Assembly: GCA_023460035.1 (NCBI GenBank)
Contig: JAEWRN010000034.1
Location: 130,303 to 194,302 of the forward strand
Direction of reading: 5' to 3'
From: Bacillota bacterium
GTDB lineage: Bacteria > Bacillota > Clostridia > Oscillospirales > Ruminococcaceae
DNA length: 64,000 nucleotides
Shown here: piece by piece, positions 59,173 to 64,000 of the stretch
Position numbering within the stretch: the stretch's first letter is position 1
How the letters are laid out: each line of letters opens with the position of its first letter
Position numbers and translations under genes: made by a program
Notes under the pieces: model-generated
Seen by the model: the letters and a program-made list of their open reading frames with translations, nothing else
Database searches by the model: none
Told to the model about the DNA's origin: nothing

Positions 59173-60630
59173 ATGAACGAAAACGGTGTGGTATCCAAAC
59201 GAACACGGTACAGCTTTGGGTTTGGCTGTATTGGGCGCGATGCGGCGTACACGCTGGTAAGCAGCTTTGTGTTGACTTACCTTACCCTTGCGGTTGGCCT
59301 GAGTGATTGGCAGCTTGCCGGCGTTGGTATTATTATGGTAGTGGCCCGTGTTTGGGATGCCATCAACGACCCGATGATGGGCACGATTATTGACAATACG
59401 CGCTCACGCTGGGGCAAGTTTAAGCCTTATATCATCAGCGGCGCACTGCTGAACAGCATTTTTATTGTGTTGCTGTTTTTTGATTTTCACCTCAGCCAGG
59501 GCATGTTCCTTGTTGTGTTTGCCATTACCTATATTATGTGGGGCATGACTTACACCATGAATGACATTTCATACTGGAGTATGCTGCCCAGCCTGACGGT
59601 CAACCCCAAAGAGCGCGAAAAAGCATCCTCACTTGCACGAATTGGGGCAAATATCGGCTTATTTGTAGTAACAGCGGTCGTGCCCATCGTATCACAAATG
59701 GGGCGTATGGTCAGCACCTACCGGCTGATTGCCATTGCGGTGGCAGTGCTCTTTATTGCGTGTCAGTTATTGGTCGTTGTCGGCGTGCAAGAAAAAAAGA
59801 ATGTCGTCACCTCGGCCCAAAGCCATACGACACTGCTTGGCATGGTAAAAATTATCGCGAAAAACGACCAGCTGCTGGCCATTATTATTTGCATGCTGCT
59901 GTTCAACATTGGCTATTTTACAACGACCAGCTTTGGGCTGCAGTTCTTCTATTTTGACTATGGCGTGTACGGCGGCAATGAGTACACCATTTTTGCCATC
60001 ACGATTGGCGTTGCGCAAATTGTAACGCTGTCGTTTTACCCGCAAATTTCAAAGCATTTTAACCGCCGTCAGCTGTTTGGGCTTGCCATTGGGCTGGTTG
60101 TGCTGGGGTATCTTGGCTTTATGACGGTGGGCTATCTGCTACCCATGAACATGATTATGCTTTGCATCATTGGGCTGGTGCTGTTCAGCGGGCAGGCAAT
60201 TATTCAACTACTCAACCTTGTGCTATTGGCCGACACCATTGAGTATGGCCAGTGGAAGCTGGGTACCCGCAACGAGAGCATTATTTTCAGCCTGAACCCG
60301 TTTATCACCAAGCTTGCCAGTGCCATTCAGGCCGGCATCTGGACGTATACGCTGGCGCGCTCGGGCCTGAACAGCTATTCAAACCAGATCAGTGCGCTGG
60401 AAAAGAACGCCGCGCTGACAAAAGACCAGATCAAAGCACAGGCCAATGCGCTGATCACCCAAATACCTGCAAGCTCTACGCTGCAAATGCGCGTTTCCAT
60501 GATTGCGCTGCCGCTTTTGCTGATTTTGGCAAGCTATTTTGTCTACCGTCGCTTTTACAAAATCGACGATAAGATGTACCATCATATTATTGAAGACCTG
60601 GAGGCCAGAGCATTAACAAAGGAGGAATAG
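59173..60630 (+). CDS. GPH-family sugar:cation symporter
   Basis: 485 residues, about twelve helices. The glycoside-pentoside-hexuronide:cation family is shown by GRDAAYTLVSSFVLTYL, VWDAINDPMMGTIIDNTRSRWGKFKPYI and DTIEYGQWKLGTRNESI, which include the cation-site Asp residues of MelB. It imports a sugar or glycoside with Na+ or H+. Followed after 4 bases by a GH3 beta-glucosidase, so the likely cargo is a beta-glucoside or short beta-linked oligosaccharide. ATG follows ACGAGGAGG. Confidence 0.93.
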   Translation: MNENGVVSKRTRYSFGFGCIGRDAAYTLVSSFVLTYLTLAVGLSDWQLAGVGIIMVVARVWDAINDPMMGTIIDNTRSRWGKFKPYIISGALLNSIFIVLLFFDFHLSQGMFLVVFAITYIMWGMTYTMNDISYWSMLPSLTVNPKEREKASSLARIGANIGLFVVTAVVPIVSQMGRMVSTYRLIAIAVAVLFIACQLLVVVGVQEKKNVVTSAQSHTTLLGMVKIIAKNDQLLAIIICMLLFNIGYFTTTSFGLQFFYFDYGVYGGNEYTIFAITIGVAQIVTLSFYPQISKHFNRRQLFGLAIGLVVLGYLGFMTVGYLLPMNMIMLCIIGLVLFSGQAIIQLLNLVLLADTIEYGQWKLGTRNESIIFSLNPFITKLASAIQAGIWTYTLARSGLNSYSNQISALEKNAALTKDQIKAQANALITQIPASSTLQMRVSMIALPLLLILASYFVYRRFYKIDDKMYHHIIEDLEARALTKEE

Positions 60631-60634
60631 ACTT

Positions 60635-63082
60635 TTGGAGGCTGCAAAGCTGGAACAGATTTTAAATACCCTGACATTGGAAGAAAAGGCGTCGTTGTGT
60701 TCAGGCTTGAATTCGTGGGAGACAAAGCCCATACCGGCAAAGGGGGTGCCGTCTGTCTTTATGGCAGACGGGCCCACCGGCCTGCGCAAAGAAGACCTTG
60801 CACACAGCCAGCAAAACGGCGGGCCCAGTGTAAAGGCAACCTGTTTCCCCACAGAGGCGACGATTGCCTGTGCGTGGGACGAGCAGCTTACGATGCAAGT
60901 AGGCCGCGCGATTGGTGCCGAGTGCCGTGCAAACGGTGTAACCACGCTGCTGGCGCCGGGGGTAAATATGAAGCGCAGCCCGCTGTGTGGCCGCAATTTT
61001 GAGTATTATGCCGAAGACCCCTTACTGGCCGGTAAACTGGCTGTGGGGTTTATCAAGGGCTTGCAACAGCAGGGTGTTGGATGCAGCTTAAAGCATTTTG
61101 CGGCCAATAGCCAGGAAACGCTGCGCATGTCGGTCAGCAGTGAAATTGACGAGCGTGCGCTGCACGAAATTTACCTGCGCGCGTTTGAAATTGCGGTAAA
61201 GCAGGCGGCCCCCAGCACATTGATGTGCTCGTATAACAAAATCAACGGATGTTATTCGGCAGATAATCACGAGCTGCTCACCGAGATTTTGCGGGGTAAC
61301 TGGGGCTTTGACGGCCTTGTAATGAGCGACTGGGGCGCAGTGCATGACCGTGTGGCCGGGGTGCGTGCCGGGCTGGACCTTGAAATGCCCAGCAGCTATG
61401 GGGTGACCGACCGGCTAATCGTGCAGGCGGTGCAAAGCGGCATGTTACCGATGCAAGAGCTGGATACTGCCGTGCGCCGGGTGCTGCGCTTTGTGTTTGA
61501 CTGTGCCCAAAACAGTGAAATTGTTCCTTGCGACTTAGCGGCAAACCATCAGCTTGCCGTCACCGCGGCGACGCAGTCTGCGGTATTACTGAAAAACAAC
61601 GGGGCATTGCCGCTAAGGGCCCAGCAAAAAGTACTGTTTGTAGGCGAAATGGCACAGGCACCCCGTTACCAGGGCGGCGGCAGTTCGATTGTAAACGCAA
61701 ATGCACCGGTGGCACCGCTTGCCGCTGCAAAAGCGCAAGGGTATGCGGTTACCTTTACACAGGGCTGGCGCAGTGAGGACGAAGCTCCCAGTGAAGAGAT
61801 GATCAACCAAGCGGTGCAAGCGGCACAGCAGGCAGATACCGTTGTACTGTTTTTAGGGCTGACTGAAACAGATGAAACCGAAGGGCGCGACCGCAGGCAC
61901 ATTTCGCTGCCACAGCCGCAGCTTGCCCTTGCAAAGGCCCTTGGTGCGGCGGGTAAGCCGTTTGTTGTGGTGTTAATTGGCGGCAGCCCGGTAGAACTGC
62001 CCTGGCTTGGGCAGGTGGATGCCTTGCTGAACTTTTACCTTGCGGGGGAAGGTGTGGGCGAAGCTGCCTGTGACCTGCTTTGGGGCAAACAGAACCCCTG
62101 CGGCAAACTGGCCGAAACGTGGCCGCTTGCACTGGCACAAACACCGGCTTACCTGCATTACCCCATGGGGCCAAGCTATGTCAGCTATAACGAAAGCATT
62201 TTTATTGGCTACCGCTATTACGACACGGCGGGTAAAGAGGTTTTGTTCCCGTTTGGGTACGGCCTTTCTTACACCAGCTTTCAGTACAGCGACCTGCAGG
62301 CAGAAAGCAGCGGCACCGGCAATGTGACCTTACGGTTTACTGTGGCGAATACCGGCAATATGGCGGGGGCGGAAATTTGCCAGTGCTATGTACGCCCCAA
62401 AACGCCGGTGGCTTTTATGGCAAAGCAGACCTTGGCCGCGTTTCAAAAGGTGACGTTGCAGGCAGGGGAAAGCAAGCGGGTTGAGCTGGTGTTAGAAGAA
62501 GATGCTTTTGCGTTTTATTCGGTTGCAGAGCACAAGTTTGTCGTGTCGGCAGGGGAGTACGAAATTCGTGTTGGCACCAGCAGCCGCGCGCTGCCCTTGT
62601 GCGCAACCGTCACCCGGCAGGGCACAATGCAGTTACCGTTGCCACAAAGCCAGCTTGTAACCGGCTATTACGGCAGTATCAGCGGCAACGAGTTCCCCGA
62701 TGATGAATTTGCAAAGCTGCACTCGCTACCTGAAAACAAAAACATTGCGGCAAAACCGGGTGAATTTGCGTTGGACAGCACGCTGGGGGAGCTGAAGGCA
62801 ACCTGGCTTGGCCGCCAAGTGTGGAAAATTGCGTTTCAAATTGGGGTGCGTACCAACCATTTTGTAAAATCCCCTAAAGTGAACCGCGAAATTGTGCGGC
62901 AAATGACGGCGGAATTGCCGGTAAAAAATATCGCGCTGATGTCAAACGGATTTGCCGATTTTGAGTTGACCACTGCGTTGCTGGACGTCTGCAACGGCAA
63001 GGGTGGCAAGCGCAGGCTGTTGCACCAGTTACACCTTGTGCTGCGCCGTTACCGCGCACAAAAAAAGCCGGCTAAAATATAA
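60635..63082 (+). CDS. Glycoside hydrolase family 3 beta-glucosidase
   Basis: 815 residues. GH3 N-terminal barrel with the catalytic nucleophile Asp232 in VMSDWGAVHD, preceded by LLAPGVNMKRSPLCGRNFEYYAEDP and KHFAANSQE; the C-terminal alpha/beta domain runs about 310-540, followed by a fibronectin-III-like domain (~570-660). A further ~140-residue extension with unrecognised sequence ends the protein. No signal peptide, so it acts inside on sugars brought by the symporter. The start is TTG 60635 with AAAGGAGG upstream. Beta-glucosidase is likely, but GH3 includes xylosidase and N-acetylglucosaminidase members. Confidence 0.92.
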   Translation: MEAAKLEQILNTLTLEEKASLCSGLNSWETKPIPAKGVPSVFMADGPTGLRKEDLAHSQQNGGPSVKATCFPTEATIACAWDEQLTMQVGRAIGAECRANGVTTLLAPGVNMKRSPLCGRNFEYYAEDPLLAGKLAVGFIKGLQQQGVGCSLKHFAANSQETLRMSVSSEIDERALHEIYLRAFEIAVKQAAPSTLMCSYNKINGCYSADNHELLTEILRGNWGFDGLVMSDWGAVHDRVAGVRAGLDLEMPSSYGVTDRLIVQAVQSGMLPMQELDTAVRRVLRFVFDCAQNSEIVPCDLAANHQLAVTAATQSAVLLKNNGALPLRAQQKVLFVGEMAQAPRYQGGGSSIVNANAPVAPLAAAKAQGYAVTFTQGWRSEDEAPSEEMINQAVQAAQQADTVVLFLGLTETDETEGRDRRHISLPQPQLALAKALGAAGKPFVVVLIGGSPVELPWLGQVDALLNFYLAGEGVGEAACDLLWGKQNPCGKLAETWPLALAQTPAYLHYPMGPSYVSYNESIFIGYRYYDTAGKEVLFPFGYGLSYTSFQYSDLQAESSGTGNVTLRFTVANTGNMAGAEICQCYVRPKTPVAFMAKQTLAAFQKVTLQAGESKRVELVLEEDAFAFYSVAEHKFVVSAGEYEIRVGTSSRALPLCATVTRQGTMQLPLPQSQLVTGYYGSISGNEFPDDEFAKLHSLPENKNIAAKPGEFALDSTLGELKATWLGRQVWKIAFQIGVRTNHFVKSPKVNREIVRQMTAELPVKNIALMSNGFADFELTTALLDVCNGKGGKRRLLHQLHLVLRRYRAQKKPAKI

Positions 63083-63128
63083 AACAGGGTCTCAAACTAA
63101 ACACATAGAACTTTTTGGCAAGAAAGAA

Positions 63129-63157
63129 TTGACAAAGCAAGCGGTATTCAGTATAAT
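63129..63157 (+). promoter_or_regulatory. Consensus promoter of the tRNA-Pro gene
   Basis: TTGACA (63129-63134), a 17-base spacer and TATAAT (63152-63157), both perfect. A hairpin GCCGTCA-GAAA-TGACGGC (63164-63181) follows at the predicted start of transcription, before the tRNA. Confidence 0.92.
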
Positions 63158-63188
63158 AATAAAGCCGTCAGAAATGACGGCGTTTTAT

Positions 63189-63264
63189 CCGGGTGTGGCG
63201 CAGTTGGTAGCGCGCTTGACTGGGGGTCAAGAGGCCGCATGTTCAAGTCATGTCACTCGGACCA
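63189..63264 (+). tRNA. tRNA-Pro (anticodon GGG)
   Basis: 76 bases with CCA encoded. Acceptor CCGGGTG pairs with CACTCGG; D-stem GCGC/GCGC; anticodon stem CTTGA/TCAAG with loop CTGGGGG, giving anticodon GGG; T-loop TTCAAGT. Reads CCC and CCU. Flanked by a perfect promoter and a strong terminator, so it is a single-gene unit. Confidence 0.97.
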
Positions 63265-63265
63265 A

Positions 63266-63300
63266 AAAAACCAACGATTTTTAATCGTTGGTTTTTTTTA
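63266..63300 (+). terminator. Intrinsic terminator after tRNA-Pro
   Basis: AAACCAACGAT / ATCGTTGGTTT stem with a short A+T loop, then eight T. Confidence 0.94.
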
Positions 63301-63450
63301 ACTGTATTTTTAGGGGTTTACAAAGGGAAAGCCCGATAACGCTGCTTGTCTCCGAATAGAGTGCAATAGGGCTTTTTGTGTGATTTTATGAAAATTCCCA
63401 TGTCCCGTATTTTTTGTACAATAAGGAATTGAAAAACAGAGTGGAGTTCT

Positions 63451-63876
63451 ATGAGAATGAATTTTGAAACGATTGGTCTAAAGCCGGAACTTATTGCAGG
63501 ACTAAACAAACAAGGGGTTACCGAGCCTATTGGGATACAAGATAAAATGTTCTCCGCTATTCTTTCTGGAAATGATATAATGGCGTGTTCACAGACGGGA
63601 AGCGGAAAGACCCTGGGATATTTACTCCCGATCTTTCAACGGCAAGAGGATATTCAAAACGGCCTTCAGGTAGTCATCCTTGTCTCAACCCACGAGCTTG
63701 GTTTGCAGGTACACCGACAAATTGAGTTGCTTGCAGCCAACAGCGGCATTTCAATCAGAAGCGCTGCGGTATTTGGTAATGCAAACATCAATTTGCAAAT
63801 TAAAGCGCTGAAAACAAAGCCTCAAATTGTAGTTGGAACTCCGGGCAGAGTTCTGGATTTAATGCAAAAAAAATAG
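63451..63876 (+). pseudogene. DEAD-box RNA helicase, N-terminal fragment
   Basis: 141 residues ending in TAG just after an A8 tract. It contains the Q-motif region (FETIGLKPELIAGLNKQGVTEPIGIQ), Walker A ACSQTGSGKT, motif Ia-like and motif Ib GTPGRVLDLM, but stops before the DEAD motif and the whole second RecA domain; full-length relatives are about 370 residues or more. It is A+T-richer and uses ATA and AGA codons more than the rest of the window, suggesting transfer. The reading frame ends where a probable insertion element begins, so it looks like an interrupted gene. ATG follows GTGGAG. Confidence 0.85.
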
Positions 63877-64000
63877 AGGCTTCGGTAGTTTGTGTGGGTA
63901 ACTTAGCGGCCCGGGAGCAACAGTTGGACGCACGAACAGGACAGCATGACCATGGCGATCATGTTGTCGGTGTTGCGGAAGCCAAACGCAGTGCGAATAA
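63870..64000 (-). mobile_element. Edge of a probable insertion sequence
   Basis: The helicase similarity stops abruptly near 63870, and an open minus-strand frame enters from the right edge. The exact terminal repeat cannot be fixed because only one end is in the window; the stretch from about 63874 is a candidate. Confidence 0.5.
63903..64000 (-). CDS. Probable transposase, C-terminal 32 residues
   Basis: The frame is open from the right edge to TAA at 63903-63905. It reads IRTAFGFRNTDNMIAMVMLS and ends in LPGR. The AFGFRNxDN pattern near the C-terminus resembles the end of DDE transposases I recall from Clostridia, but the family cannot be named from this fragment. Its position next to a truncated helicase supports the call. 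Confidence 0.5.
   Translation of the reverse strand, partial: IRTAFGFRNTDNMIAMVMLSCSCVQLLLPGR

Noticed and set aside
1..64000. CRISPR array, prophage or rRNA operon
   Set aside because: No regularly spaced direct repeats, no phage structural or integrase genes and no rRNA sequence were seen on reading both strands.

Overview
The window is 64 kb of a low-GC-lineage Gram-positive (Firmicutes/Clostridia) chromosome with fairly high G+C. The best guess is the Oscillospiraceae/Ruminococcaceae. Supporting signs are the order rpsB-tsf-pyrH-frr-uppS-cdsA-dxr-rseP-ispG-polC, a PolC-type replicative polymerase, MutS2, the MEP isoprenoid pathway, strong AGGAGG-type ribosome binding sites, frequent TTG starts, and sigma-A promoters of TTGACA-17-TATAAT type. 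No phage, plasmid or CRISPR module is visible. The only clear mobile DNA is at the extreme right edge.

Layout. 1-3.1 kb: end of a branched-chain amino-acid ABC operon (livH'-livM-livG-livF), then a small four-cysteine protein. 3.7-9.9 kb: housekeeping operon phoH-ybeY-dgkA-era-recO-mutS2. 10.2-13 kb: an autoregulated-looking HTH regulator plus membrane-anchored hydrolase, and a HAD phosphatase with a histone-like basic tail. 13.3-15.8 kb: a polar amino-acid ABC transporter whose permease is frameshifted. 16-28.6 kb: the rpsB...polC block for translation, envelope lipids, isoprenoids and replication. 28.6-33.9 kb: GldA-like dehydrogenase, a lipoprotein, a nucleoside phosphorylase, RluA-type pseudouridine synthase, RadC and a small membrane transporter. 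34.1-38.3 kb: potABCD polyamine transporter with a structured leader. 38.5-42.4 kb: nucleoside-type ABC transporter without a binding protein. 42.6-45 kb: DUF624 protein, formyl-THF cyclo-ligase and a Cof-type HAD.

45-47.9 kb: glmS on the minus strand behind a glmS ribozyme, an additional pseudoknot-like leader element and an upstream membrane-protein gene. 48-50.5 kb: rmuC and an M23 peptidase. 50.6-53.5 kb: a P-type cation ATPase controlled by a yybP-ykoY (manganese) riboswitch. 53.5-54.4 kb: thiT controlled by a TPP riboswitch with a textbook terminator. 54.4-59.1 kb: lipoprotein, nth, glyA, esterase and rarA. 59.2-63.1 kb: a GPH sugar symporter with a GH3 beta-glucosidase. 63.2-64 kb: tRNA-Pro(GGG), then an A+T-rich DEAD-box helicase fragment cut off by what looks like an insertion element.

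Working together: three metabolite-sensing RNAs (GlcN6P ribozyme, Mn2+ and TPP riboswitches) lie within about 7 kb on the same strand, and each sits upstream of the gene its ligand predicts. The most unusual unexplained signals are the leader structures at 46.84-46.97 kb (glmS) and 34.28-34.37 kb (potA), a three-way-junction-like element at 10.09-10.17 kb, a perfect palindrome inside the promoter spacer at 10.2 kb, and the HAD/histone-tail fusion.
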